A DNA stretch of 64,000 nt from Haliscomenobacter sp033763495. Its GTDB lineage: Bacteria > Bacteroidota > Bacteroidia > Chitinophagales > Saprospiraceae. The translations under genes were made by a program, and so were the position numbers. The stretch is taken from the NCBI RefSeq assembly GCF_033763495.1, contig NZ_JANRKL010000040.1, positions 1 through 64,000 of the forward strand, in the 5' to 3' direction. Positions 34,289 through 43,482 of the stretch are shown here, in pieces. The notes below the pieces were generated by a model that did not search any database, was not told the DNA's origin, and worked only from the letters and a program-made list of their open reading frames with translations. Numbering within the stretch: position 1 is the first letter of the stretch; the number at the start of each line of letters is the position of its first letter.

Positions 34289-35539
34289 TCAATGCTCGTG
34301 ACCACCACCACCTTCAGATTTGGTCAAATGGGATTGTAGGTAATAAGCTCCTTTGGTCACAATGTTTTGCTTGGTTTCCAGAGGCTGTAATACACTGATC
34401 TTCGCATACCCCAATTGAGTGGTACTGGACTTTACCTCAATCCGTTGAAAATGGTATTCATCCTGGTCTTTTTCCTCCAAAACAAAAATGAACTCCCGTC
34501 CATCTGCTTTGATGATCGCATCGATGGGGAGTGCATCTACCGCGTCGCTGCCCACATCTATTAGAGCATTGACGTACATGCCGGGAATGAGCATTTGTTT
34601 TTCGTTGATGATATCTGCGTGGACGGCAACCGATTTGGTTTCATTTTCAAAAGATTTGCCCACACTAAAAATCTTGCCTTTGATTTCCTGATTGTTTTGA
34701 TTGGTTAACACAAAACGTACCGTTTGGCCCGGTTTCACTTTGAACAAATCCTTTTCGTATACCAACAAGTCGAGGTGCATTTGGGAGTTGTCCACAATGC
34801 TGAACAGCGCTTTAGCCACATCGACAGCTGCGCCAATGGTCACGTTTACTTCGGTGATGTGGCCACTGATGGGGGCAGTGATGTTGATGATAGGGGAGGT
34901 GGAATTGCCACCGATTTGGATGTTTTGGCTTAAAATACTGATTTGCGCTTCTAAGGCTTTGATTTTGCCCTCCTCGGCGTTTAGTTCAGCGCTCACTTTT
35001 TGAAATACTTTTTTGGCGTTTACATTTTCATCGCTCAATTCTTTTTGGCGGGTGAATTCTAACTTTAAGTATTCCAGGTTGGTTTGTGAAGCACTCAGCT
35101 GCTCCATCAGTTTTGCCCGCTCCAGGCGCAAATTGTTGTACGCCATACTTTGCATGGTGGCCAAAACTTGCCCTGCCTTGACATACTGCCCTTCAATAAC
35201 TTTAATGGTTTTGATGGTACCAGGCAGGGGTACGCTCACCTGGGCCTGGTTTTGGGGCGGCAATTTTGTGTAGCCATTGGCGTTGATCACATCGCTGAGG
35301 TTCTTTTTTTCAAAGCCACCTAATTCTACCCCTGCGGCCTGGTACTGGGCCTGATTGAGGTGGACTTCTTTGACCATTGGGTTCTCGGCATGTCCTTCCT
35401 CATCGTGTGCTTCCGTTGCTTCATGGTCGTGCCCATCCCCTTCAGCATGTACAGCTGCAGGGCGGAAGGCAAAATACAAGGATAAACCAAGGATTGCGGC
35501 CAAAGCCAGGCCGCCATATATTTTGAGTTGTTTGTTCAT
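34289..35539 (-). CDS. RND periplasmic adaptor of module 4 (CzcB-like), His-rich ends
   Basis: 416 residues. A single N-terminal hydrophobic segment (LKIYGGLALAAILGLSLYFAF) is followed by EGDGHDHEATEAHDEEGHAEN, a His/acidic patch typical of Zn/Co/Cd adaptors, then lipoyl halves around a long helical hairpin (about 140-195) and barrel domains; the C-terminus is GGGGHEH. There is no heavy-metal-binding Cys domain, in contrast to module 1, fitting a divalent cation. It begins 11 bp after the RND-TolC fusion stop. Confidence 0.93.
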   Translation of the reverse strand: MNKQLKIYGGLALAAILGLSLYFAFRPAAVHAEGDGHDHEATEAHDEEGHAENPMVKEVHLNQAQYQAAGVELGGFEKKNLSDVINANGYTKLPPQNQAQVSVPLPGTIKTIKVIEGQYVKAGQVLATMQSMAYNNLRLERAKLMEQLSASQTNLEYLKLEFTRQKELSDENVNAKKVFQKVSAELNAEEGKIKALEAQISILSQNIQIGGNSTSPIINITAPISGHITEVNVTIGAAVDVAKALFSIVDNSQMHLDLLVYEKDLFKVKPGQTVRFVLTNQNNQEIKGKIFSVGKSFENETKSVAVHADIINEKQMLIPGMYVNALIDVGSDAVDALPIDAIIKADGREFIFVLEEKDQDEYHFQRIEVKSSTTQLGYAKISVLQPLETKQNIVTKGAYYLQSHLTKSEGGGGHEH

Positions 35540-35550
35540 TGCTTTAAAAT

Positions 35551-38500
35551 TTATTGGTTGATGAGGAATTGGATGGAAATCACGGCTTGGTTGGCATTGT
35601 TGATGGCCTCCAGGTAAGCCTTTTGAATATCCAGGTTGGTTTGTAAAGCCTGTGCGTACTCAACATAACCGATATCACCACTTTGGTAGCCACGGGTGGC
35701 ATTGCTGACGATGGATCGGGCATTGGGCAGAGCGGAATTGCGGTAATACGCGATGTTGCTTTGCCAAAAGGTATACTCCCCCACATACGCACGGAGTTGA
35801 CTGTACAATTGGGCTTGCAGGTACTCGCGATTTTTCTGCTGTGCCTGCACTTGCCAATTGGCCGCTTCATTTCTGGCCTTGTAAACTTTGCCTCCAAACA
35901 GCGGCAAACTGATGCCCAATTGTATACCTTGAAAACGGGGAACTCCATTGTAATTCACTACCTCGCCGTCCCTTTCCTGCGGACCACCCAGGGATTGAAT
36001 GAAGTAGCCGAGGGTGAAATCGGGTAGTGCCTCGGTTTTGATTACCTTTTTTTCGGCCTCCAGTACTGCAATTTGTTGTTGGGCAAACAACAACAAAGGA
36101 TTGCGGCTCAGCAAACTGGTGTCCGCTGCTTCGTTAAAAGTCAGCGCAGTAAAGCTGGTCTCAGTGGGTGTAAAATCCGTGGTGGTGTTCATCCATTGTT
36201 GCAAGCGGAGTTTTTCGGTGGCCAGCAAAACCTCGGTTTGTTGAATGCTTTGCAGCAACTGCTGTTGTTTGGTCTCCGCCGTGGTTTTTTCCAATACATT
36301 ACTTTCGCCCGTTTTCAATTTCAGCGATGCGCCGCGTACAAACTCCTGAAGCAAACTATCCTCTTGCAGCAGTACCTTTTTCAGTGCTTGAAAATACAGC
36401 ACTTGATACCAGGTTTGCCGAATTTGGTAGCTCAGTTCCTGCTTGCTGATGTTCAGTTGGCTTTGGCTGACGCCTACTTTTTGGATGGCCAAACTTCGCC
36501 GAGCTTTAACCAGAGCAGGATTGGGGATGTCCTGCGCAATGGAGATGTTTTCGTCAAAACGATAACTGTTCGTTTGCCCCAACAAAGCATTAATGTTGGT
36601 TTTGGGCAACACTGTCGCAGCCCCTTGTAGCGCTTGTTGCGATTGTAGCTCATAAGCATTGGCTTGCAGCAGTTGATTGTTTTGGTAAGCCATTTCCAGG
36701 GCTTGAGGAAGCGAGATTGTTGACACTTGCGCATTCAAAGGACTGGAAAGCCCAAAAAACAACAAAAGCAGAACGGAAACGGAAGCCACTTTTTTTATCC
36801 TGCCTTTTAGTTTTTCTTCAAAAACGTAGTACAGGATGGGCAGCACAATGAGCGTGAGTAAAGTGGCCGTAATCAAGCCACCAATCACCACTGTGGCGAG
36901 GGGTTTTTGTACCTCTGCGCCAGCACCATTGCTCATCGCCATCGGTAAAAAACCCAGCGAGGCTACCGCAGCTGTCATGATGACTGGCCGTAAACGGACT
37001 TTAGTGCCTTCTCTAATCCGTTCCAGCACATCGCTCATGCCCTCGGATTTGAGTTGATTAAAATAACCGATGAGCACAATGCCATTCAACACTGCTACTC
37101 CAAATAAGGCAATAAAACCAACACCAGCCGAAATACTGAAGGGCATTCCCCGCAGCCAGAGCGCAAATACCCCTCCGATGGCCGATAAGGGGATAGCCGT
37201 AAAAATGAGCAGAGACTGTTTAATGCTACCAAAAGTAAAGTACAGCAGTACAAAAATGAGTGCCAAAGCTCCGGGTACAGCCACAGCGAGACGTTTATTG
37301 GCTTCGACCAGGTTTTCGAACTGCCCCCCGTAGGTCACATAATACCCGGCAGGCAAATCCATTTTTTGCTCCAGAATAGCTTGAATATCGTTGACGACAC
37401 TTTTTACATCCCGGTTGCGTACATTGAAGCCAATCACGATACGTCGTTTGCCCTCTTCGCGGCTGACCTGGATGGGGCCAGGTTCAAAATCAATATCTGC
37501 TACCTGTTCCAGTGGAATTTGGCTACCCGAAGGCAGTGATACGTAAAGGGTTTTGAGGTCAGTGATGTCTTGTCGCTGGCTTTTGTCCAGGCGCACCACC
37601 AAGTCGTAGCGCTTTTCACCTTCGTACACCACTCCGGCTTTTTCACCCGCGAATCCTGTACGCACTACCTGGTTGAGGTCGCCCACATTTAAACCGTATA
37701 GTGCTAGTTTATCTTTGTTGTAGCGGACGGTAATTTGGGGCAAGCCCGCTACAGCCTCGGCGCGGGCATCCTCTACTCCAGCTACACTTTGGATCATCGG
37801 CAGGGCTTGTTCGGCCAGGGAAGCCAAAAGGCCAATGTCTTCTCCAAAGATTTTGACGGCTACATCGCTGCGCACTCCGGTCATCAATTCATTAAAACGC
37901 ATTTGGATCGGTTGCGTAAACTCAGTAGTCACCCCGGGGATGTTATCCAGGGTTTCTTCCATTTTTTCCATCATTTCCTCTTTGGTGCTGGCAGAAGTCC
38001 ATTCTGATTTGTCCTTCATCACGACCATGGCATCAGCGGCCTCCATCGGCATCGGGTCGGTTGGAATCTCGGCACTGCCAATTTTGGAAACAATTTCTAT
38101 TATTTCAGGAAATTTGGCTTTGAGCATTTGTTCGGCCTTGGTGGTTGCTTCGATTTCCTGAGAAAGGGAACTACCTGGCGGAATAATGATGTGAGTAGCA
38201 ATGTCGCCTTCTTCCAAGGTGGGGATGAACTCACCTCCCAAGCGACTGAAGATGAGCATTGCAATGATAAAAAATGCAAAAGCCAATCCTACCACTAACA
38301 CCTTCATTTTCAAAGCCCCTTCCAACAGTGGGCCATATACACGGTAACAAAAAGCAATGATGCGGTCGGATAAATTGAGCTTATGCCCAGTGTTTTTGCT
38401 CAAAAATAAGGCACTCATCATGGGTACATAGGTCAAAGACAAAATGAAAGCGCCCAATATGGCAAAAGAAACCGTTTGGGCCATGGGTTTAAACATCTTG

Positions 38501-39906
38501 CCTTCAATGCCAATGAGTGCCAGAATAGGCAGGTAAACAATCAGGATGATGATTTCGCCAAAAGCAGCACTGCTTCTGATTTTAGAAGAAGCCTGGTACA
38601 CTTCGTTGTCCATTTCAGCAGCGCTGAGTTTGCCTTTGTTGCCGATTTGCAAACGGTGGACTATTGCTTCCACAATGATCACCGCTCCATCCACAATCAA
38701 CCCAAAATCGATGGCTCCCAGACTCATCAGGTTGCCGCTCACCCCAAAAATATTCATCATGGTGACGGCAAAGAGCAAAGCCAGGGGAATCACGGAGGCA
38801 ACCACCAGGCCAGCGCGGAAGTTACCAATCAAGAGCACCAAAATGAATACCACGATTAAAGCCCCTTCGAGGAGGTTTTTTTCGACGGTACCAATGGCAT
38901 TATCCACTAGTTTGGTGCGGTCCAGAAATGGTTCCACCTCCACCCCATTGGGCAGAGATTTGCGGATTTGTTCCATTTTTTCTTTGACCAATCCAACTAC
39001 CTCAGCACTATTCGCGCCTTTGAGCATCATCACCATGCCGCTGACCACTTCGCCTTTTCCATCTTTGGTGGTAGCTCCGTAACGCACGGCACTACCGTAC
39101 TGTACACTGGCCACATCACGTACCAGAATGGGAATGCCGTTTTGGTTCTTGATGACAATTTTTTGGATGTCTTCCAAGGAATTGATCATCCCTACGCCCC
39201 GAATAAAGTAGGCATTGGGTTTTTTATCGATGTACGCTCCACCCGTGTTTTCGTTGTTGCGCCGCAGGGCATCAAAAATTTCCACCATGGTGGTGTTCAT
39301 GCTGCGCAGCTTATCCGGTTGTACAGCTATCGCGTATTGTTTGAGCATACCGCCCAGGGTGTTTACCTCTGCTACGCCTTTGGTGCCGATCAGCTGGGGT
39401 TTGATGATCCAATCCTGGATGCTGCGCAATTCCATGGCATCGTACTTGCGCTCAAAGCCTTTTTTGGGAAAAACCACGTACTGATAAATCTCCCCCAACC
39501 CTGTGCTGATCGGGGCCATTTCGGGAATACCCAAGCCGGTGGGAATATTGTCCTCCGCTTCTTTGAGGCGTTCGGATATTTGAGCTCTTGCCCAATAGAT
39601 GTCGACCTCCTCTTCAAATACAACCGTCACTACACTCAAACCAAAGCGACTGATGGAACGCAACTCCAACACTTTGGGAATAGGCTTTACCGATTGTTCG
39701 ATGGGGTAGGTGATGAATTGCTCTACTTCCTGCGCAGCCAAGGTGGGCGAGGAAGTGATGATTTGCACCTGATTATTGGTGATGTCAGGCAGGGCGTCGA
39801 TGGGCAATCGGGATAAGGAATAAATCCCGACTAGTACCAATGCCAGGGTGAATAAGCCAATGATGAACTTATTCTTGATGGAAAAAAGAATGATCTTATC
39901 CAGCAT
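35551..39906 (-). CDS. CzcA-type RND permease fused to its TolC outer-membrane channel
   Basis: About 1451 residues from the ATG at 39906. The first 1040 form a complete divalent-metal RND pump: helix 4 carries DFGLIVDGAVIIVE, the signature of Zn/Co/Cd pumps (here followed by Ala instead of Asn), and the loop residue matching CusA Met672 is Glu (RFNELMTG). Directly after the last pump helix (VLPILYYVFEE, then KLKGRIKK) comes a signal-peptide-like stretch (KVASVSVLLLLFFGLSSPLNA) and a full TolC protein of about 392 residues (from 36729 down). Signal peptidase cleavage at LNA-Q would release the channel; without it the two halves would have to span both membranes as one chain. No separate TolC gene is present in this module. 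Confidence 0.94.
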   Translation of the reverse strand: MLDKIILFSIKNKFIIGLFTLALVLVGIYSLSRLPIDALPDITNNQVQIITSSPTLAAQEVEQFITYPIEQSVKPIPKVLELRSISRFGLSVVTVVFEEEVDIYWARAQISERLKEAEDNIPTGLGIPEMAPISTGLGEIYQYVVFPKKGFERKYDAMELRSIQDWIIKPQLIGTKGVAEVNTLGGMLKQYAIAVQPDKLRSMNTTMVEIFDALRRNNENTGGAYIDKKPNAYFIRGVGMINSLEDIQKIVIKNQNGIPILVRDVASVQYGSAVRYGATTKDGKGEVVSGMVMMLKGANSAEVVGLVKEKMEQIRKSLPNGVEVEPFLDRTKLVDNAIGTVEKNLLEGALIVVFILVLLIGNFRAGLVVASVIPLALLFAVTMMNIFGVSGNLMSLGAIDFGLIVDGAVIIVEAIVHRLQIGNKGKLSAAEMDNEVYQASSKIRSSAAFGEIIILIVYLPILALIGIEGKMFKPMAQTVSFAILGAFILSLTYVPMMSALFLSKNTGHKLNLSDRIIAFCYRVYGPLLEGALKMKVLVVGLAFAFFIIAMLIFSRLGGEFIPTLEEGDIATHIIIPPGSSLSQEIEATTKAEQMLKAKFPEIIEIVSKIGSAEIPTDPMPMEAADAMVVMKDKSEWTSASTKEEMMEKMEETLDNIPGVTTEFTQPIQMRFNELMTGVRSDVAVKIFGEDIGLLASLAEQALPMIQSVAGVEDARAEAVAGLPQITVRYNKDKLALYGLNVGDLNQVVRTGFAGEKAGVVYEGEKRYDLVVRLDKSQRQDITDLKTLYVSLPSGSQIPLEQVADIDFEPGPIQVSREEGKRRIVIGFNVRNRDVKSVVNDIQAILEQKMDLPAGYYVTYGGQFENLVEANKRLAVAVPGALALIFVLLYFTFGSIKQSLLIFTAIPLSAIGGVFALWLRGMPFSISAGVGFIALFGVAVLNGIVLIGYFNQLKSEGMSDVLERIREGTKVRLRPVIMTAAVASLGFLPMAMSNGAGAEVQKPLATVVIGGLITATLLTLIVLPILYYVFEEKLKGRIKKVASVSVLLLLFFGLSSPLNAQVSTISLPQALEMAYQNNQLLQANAYELQSQQALQGAATVLPKTNINALLGQTNSYRFDENISIAQDIPNPALVKARRSLAIQKVGVSQSQLNISKQELSYQIRQTWYQVLYFQALKKVLLQEDSLLQEFVRGASLKLKTGESNVLEKTTAETKQQQLLQSIQQTEVLLATEKLRLQQWMNTTTDFTPTETSFTALTFNEAADTSLLSRNPLLLFAQQQIAVLEAEKKVIKTEALPDFTLGYFIQSLGGPQERDGEVVNYNGVPRFQGIQLGISLPLFGGKVYKARNEAANWQVQAQQKNREYLQAQLYSQLRAYVGEYTFWQSNIAYYRNSALPNARSIVSNATRGYQSGDIGYVEYAQALQTNLDIQKAYLEAINNANQAVISIQFLINQ

Positions 39907-39984
39907 GATGTTTTCAAATAAAAGCATAAAAATCGCCCACTCGAAACCAGGGTTGGAGCGGCGTAATTGAGAAACAGAAAACTA

Positions 39985-40407
39985 TTATGCTCTTATTTGC
40001 GGCGGCTGCCAGATGGGGAGGTAAGGGCGTTCGGGTACATGCTTGGCAAAGTAAAATGCTTGCCGAGCAAGGGCTGCCGACAAGGTTACAGTATGACAGA
40101 CATAAGGAGCGAATGCTGCATGTACCACTAAGATATTAAAAATAGAGCCACAGCCTGGGCAGTGGCAATGCCCACATCCATCTGAATCGGGGGGGCAATC
40201 TTGGCCTGGATGGGCAAGGGTGCAGTCGTCAAAGACTTGAGTACAATTGTCAATGTCTTCTCCATACCTGGCTTGTTCAGCGTTATTTTCACTGACTATG
40301 CCCGTATGGTATTCAGAAATATCATTACATGCACTGATGCTATTGACCGATGTAACGGAAAATAGTGCGGTAAGTAGTAATAATATGCCTAAACGTTGGT
40401 GCATCAT
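39985..40407 (-). CDS. Small Cys/His-rich exported protein ending IWQPPQIRA (DUF6660-like?)
   Basis: 140 residues. Signal peptide (MHQRLGILLLLTALFSVTSVNS) then nine Cys, densest in DSDGCGHCHCPGCG, plus acidic and His residues. The tail PYLPIWQPPQIRA matches that of the His-rich protein at 30892-31296. I recall similar small proteins ending QPP beside Bacteroidota heavy-metal pumps (DUF6660), but cannot verify the match. It lies 78 bp upstream of the RND-TolC fusion, with TATCTTTG 8 bp before its start. A periplasmic metal-binding role is plausible. Confidence 0.7.
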   Translation of the reverse strand: MMHQRLGILLLLTALFSVTSVNSISACNDISEYHTGIVSENNAEQARYGEDIDNCTQVFDDCTLAHPGQDCPPDSDGCGHCHCPGCGSIFNILVVHAAFAPYVCHTVTLSAALARQAFYFAKHVPERPYLPIWQPPQIRA

Positions 40408-40414
40408 TTGAGTA

Positions 40415-40422
40415 CAAAGATA
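40415..40422 (-). promoter_or_regulatory. Bacteroidota -7 promoter element (TATCTTTG) for module 4
   Basis: Minus-strand TATCTTTG ends 8 bp before the 140-residue gene, predicting a very short 5' leader. There is no good -33 TTTG, so an activator may be needed. Confidence 0.5.
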
Positions 40423-40520
40423 ATGGATATTTTGTTGGTTCAGTGGAAAAGGTAGTCCAATTTAGTGAAACAAGGAGGTTTAACAGGTTTTTAACAAGAA
40501 AAACTTCATCAAAAAGATTT

Positions 40521-40561
40521 GTACTTTTGAACTACCCGAAGACGGCTCAGCTCAGAAGTAC
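40521..40561 (-). terminator. Putative terminator after the TonB-dependent receptor
   Basis: On the minus strand GTACTTCTGA pairs with TCAAAAGTAC (one mismatch) around a 21-base loop holding an inner CCG/CGG stem; AAATCTTTTTG follows. It is 38 bp past the receptor stop. Nothing else is evident in 40423-40598. Confidence 0.4.
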
Positions 40562-40598
40562 AGACCATGCTCTTTTCCCTAATTCTAATGGCTGGTCA

Positions 40599-42785
40599 TT
40601 ACAGCTTTATTCCCAAGCTCACAACAATGCTTCGACCATCAGAACTCCAAACGCCTTGCCCAGGATACCCTACTGGGCGCTTGGTGAAATATTGCTTGTT
40701 AGCCAGATTATTGACGCCCACACGTAAAATGTGCCTGCTTGTGATGCGCACTGAACCATTTAAATCCCAAAGACTATAGGCTGGCACAAGTCCTTTAGCT
40801 CCATTTGCACTTGGCTTTTGGGTATTGACAGCATCAGAGAAACTTTCAGATACGTAGCTGTACTGTAGCACAATTGCAAACTGTTTATAGGCCCCCTGTA
40901 AACCATTCCGAGAAATCCATTTAGGAACGGTTTCTAGCCTGTTGCCTTTGATCTCCGTATTTTCATTTCCGTTTCGAATTTGACCATTCAAATATACGCC
41001 ATCAAAATAGGATGAAGCGGTAAACAAAGTGATGCGGTACCTGGCTTGATCTACTATTTTGTAATCGAGAAACACTTCTAGGCCATTGGTACGGCTATCA
41101 CCAATGTTGGTTTTCCATATGTAGGACTGTCCAATATCATTGCTCAATACAAGTGACCCGATGCGATGCCGATACAAGATTTGAAAAGCTGTGACATCGT
41201 AGTTCAGTCGCTTGAATATTGTACCCTTTATGCCAATTTCTGCATTGTGACCAAATGCGTCTTGTAGTTTTGGGTCTGTTTGTTCCAACAAGGTGCCTGG
41301 GATAACATCTGCAAAAATTACGGGCCGATAAGCTTGCGACCATCCCAGATAAATCTTGTTTTTTGCATCAATTTTATATTCCCCACTCGCTCCCAATAAA
41401 GGAAATCGGTGTTCAATTGTTTGTGGAACTTGATCATTTGGAAGATAAGCAATTCTTCCACTCATTTTGCTGAGGCCGTTTTCCCATCTTACTCCAGCAG
41501 AGACATTAAGTTTTTCACTTATTTTGAACAAATTTTCTACAAAAAGGGCAATGTTTTGGGTTTTGAAGTGTATATCCCGACCAAAATCACCAGTAATACT
41601 TAAATCAAAATCGGTTCCACTTGAGCCTTTTCCGAGTTGCTGACGATGTAAATCATTGTTTGTATAACGAATTCCGCTTACTAGTGACTGGGCTAGTCGA
41701 CCAATCCGATAGTCTTGCTGTAAGCGCCATTCACTACTGTAACTGTGAAATTGATCAATATCTACTTGCCGAGATTTGTATTGTAGCGTAAGCGGGTCGA
41801 TGGCATCAACTATATCGGCAAAAGCGATGAATTGGACACTATTTCGAGCTCCCAATACTGCTGAACTCGTCCAATTAATCCGTGTGTTGGTGCCTATTTT
41901 CCAATCAAAAGTTAAAGAAGGTAAATAGATGTCCGGGTTAAAATAGTTGCGACTACGCGTAGATTGACGAGGCTGGTCATGGAACATCGCATCGGTTAGT
42001 GGGCCAGGCATTTGGTAAATGTATTGACTCCGCCCCAGCTCAGCCTTAACTTCAAAGTTAGGAAAAGCTGCATATTGAATCCTAAAGAACTGGCCTTGTG
42101 CATCAGAGCGAGCATTATCTCTATAACCCGCTGAAACTCTGCGCTGATAATAAGCATAGTATTTCAGTTTGCCAATCTTTCCTCCCAATGCATTGAAAGA
42201 ACTCATTAAGCCGTAAGAACCAACTGAATTGATGCTTTCAAAATTTGCAACTTTGCTAGTATCTGCAGGCTTAACGACATAATTGATCATTCCGCCAAAT
42301 TGAGAACCATACTGTAGGGAAGCCGTTCCCCGGATAATTTCAATTTTTTGAATTGCCTCGATGGGGGGGCTATAATGGCTCGCAGGATATCCATATAAAT
42401 CTGAATTGGTCATGACTCCATTCTGCCTTACGTTATACTCCCAACTGCGGTGTGGGTCAAGACCACGAGTAGACACATTAATTTGGTTTCCAGAACCGTC
42501 CATATCATAGATAAATGCACCAGGAATTTTCGCAAAAATCTGTCGCCCTGTTTTTTCGGCTAGATTTGCTGGTAAATCTTGGACTGTGATTACTTCACTC
42601 TTTTTTCCAGTAGTGATGTAGGTATTGTGTAGATTACCAAGGAGTAATTCTTCTTGAAATGGCAAACGGTAACCTTGAACTGTAACCTTCTCAAGGGTTT
42701 GAGGTTTGATGGTATCCTTGGTTTGACCAAATAAAAAGACCATTTGCAGCAAGGCTGCAGTGACAAGCATTAATTTGACTTGCAT
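40599..42785 (-). CDS. TonB-dependent outer-membrane receptor (FecA/siderophore-type)
   Basis: About 728 residues from the ATG at 42785 (MQVKLMLVTAALLQMVFLFGQ, signal peptide). The plug domain runs over about the first 170 mature residues (VTVQGYRL; NQINVSTRGLDPHRSWEYN; IEIIRGTASLQYGSQFGGMINYVV), then a 22-strand-type barrel with RVGVNNLANKQYFTKRPVGYPG near the end, typical of siderophore receptors. No CarboxypepD_reg domain is present, unlike the receptor at 60-62 kb. It follows the 182-residue membrane protein in one transcript and lies next to the metal-efflux genes, so uptake of a chelated metal is a reasonable guess; the substrate cannot be read. Confidence 0.9.
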   Translation of the reverse strand: MQVKLMLVTAALLQMVFLFGQTKDTIKPQTLEKVTVQGYRLPFQEELLLGNLHNTYITTGKKSEVITVQDLPANLAEKTGRQIFAKIPGAFIYDMDGSGNQINVSTRGLDPHRSWEYNVRQNGVMTNSDLYGYPASHYSPPIEAIQKIEIIRGTASLQYGSQFGGMINYVVKPADTSKVANFESINSVGSYGLMSSFNALGGKIGKLKYYAYYQRRVSAGYRDNARSDAQGQFFRIQYAAFPNFEVKAELGRSQYIYQMPGPLTDAMFHDQPRQSTRSRNYFNPDIYLPSLTFDWKIGTNTRINWTSSAVLGARNSVQFIAFADIVDAIDPLTLQYKSRQVDIDQFHSYSSEWRLQQDYRIGRLAQSLVSGIRYTNNDLHRQQLGKGSSGTDFDLSITGDFGRDIHFKTQNIALFVENLFKISEKLNVSAGVRWENGLSKMSGRIAYLPNDQVPQTIEHRFPLLGASGEYKIDAKNKIYLGWSQAYRPVIFADVIPGTLLEQTDPKLQDAFGHNAEIGIKGTIFKRLNYDVTAFQILYRHRIGSLVLSNDIGQSYIWKTNIGDSRTNGLEVFLDYKIVDQARYRITLFTASSYFDGVYLNGQIRNGNENTEIKGNRLETVPKWISRNGLQGAYKQFAIVLQYSYVSESFSDAVNTQKPSANGAKGLVPAYSLWDLNGSVRITSRHILRVGVNNLANKQYFTKRPVGYPGQGVWSSDGRSIVVSLGIKL

Positions 42786-42852
42786 GACATTAAATTTCAG
42801 ATGAAAAAATAAATTCGAAGCATAGTCATGATGACTATACTTAAGCGTTAGC

Positions 42853-43401
42853 TCAGGACAAGCATTCTGGAGGGGGGGTGAGAATGGGTTGAAAGATAAA
42901 GGGCATTCGGTCCGCTTCAAAAGGAATCATGCGACAAACAAACTCAAGACAACCCTTTTTTACATCAAAGAATTCGTAATTGCTTTCGATGGGTACATAA
43001 TCTTTTAAAAAGGCCTTCAGTAAATTTTTGAGTGGGTTATTTGAGTTTGGAAATGAGGCGGAGGAAAGATTGTTCAGAAATTGAAATGATTTTTTAGTTA
43101 GGCTTTCTTGATGAAAATTACGGAAATAATAAAGCTCTGCTGTATCGTTTTTTATGCGTTTTTTGACGATGTGATATACCTGATTTTCTAACCGCAATTC
43201 TTCGTCTACATATTCGAAGTCCGTATCTGATATCGAGGTATAAAGTGCTACTTTGATTTTGATGACTTTAAAATAGGATTCTGGGGTATGTAAAATAGCC
43301 GTTTGTCTTGCTTGGTGTTTTTCATAGGCAAGCAGTAAATGATAGCCAAAGGCGTTGTACAGAACCAGGCCTAGAAGAAATATAGCGCTTAATCGTTTCA
43401 C
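42853..43401 (-). CDS. Uncharacterised membrane-anchored protein
   Basis: 182 residues. One N-terminal hydrophobic segment (MKRLSAIFLLGLVLYNAFGYHLLLAY), then a charged soluble region with an EYVDEELRLENQVYHIV segment and the C-terminal ILTPPPECLS. I do not recognise a family. It is probably the first gene of the TonB-receptor transcript (68 bp upstream) and diverges from the two-component system. Its promoter elements end only 5 bp before the start codon, so it may be translated from an almost leaderless mRNA. Confidence 0.72.
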   Translation of the reverse strand: MKRLSAIFLLGLVLYNAFGYHLLLAYEKHQARQTAILHTPESYFKVIKIKVALYTSISDTDFEYVDEELRLENQVYHIVKKRIKNDTAELYYFRNFHQESLTKKSFQFLNNLSSASFPNSNNPLKNLLKAFLKDYVPIESNYEFFDVKKGCLEFVCRMIPFEADRMPFIFQPILTPPPECLS

Positions 43402-43405
43402 GGAT

Positions 43406-43437
43406 CAAAGATATACAAAGCCATATCACCCTCCAAA
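43406..43437 (-). promoter_or_regulatory. Complete Bacteroidota promoter (TTTG-N20-TATCTTTG)
   Basis: On the minus strand TTTG (43437-43434), a 20-base spacer and TATCTTTG (43413-43406) form the best match to the Bacteroidota sigma consensus in this window. It drives the 182-residue gene and probably the TonB receptor. Confidence 0.65.
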
Positions 43438-43457
43438 TTTTCTACAAGATTACGGTT

Positions 43458-43478
43458 TATCTTTAGTGCCAACTAAAG
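43458..43478 (+). promoter_or_regulatory. Promoter core and small palindrome before the response regulator gene
   Basis: TATCTTTA (43458-43465) resembles a -7 element, and CTTTAGT-GCCA-ACTAAAG (43461-43478) is a perfect 7-bp inverted repeat overlapping it and ending 4 bp before the start codon. It could be an autoregulatory operator or a 5' hairpin. Confidence 0.4.
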
Positions 43479-43482
43479 GGAA

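Noticed and set aside
38968..39816. Open frame of 282 codons on the plus strand
   Set aside because: Mirror of the RND-TolC fusion gene; His/Phe/Gln-rich with no domain, as expected from antisense reading of membrane-protein codons.
40443..40727. Possible small gene on the plus strand in the gap before the TonB receptor
   Set aside because: More than half overlaps the receptor 3' end, no promoter or recognisable domain, and the gap part contains the putative receptor terminator.
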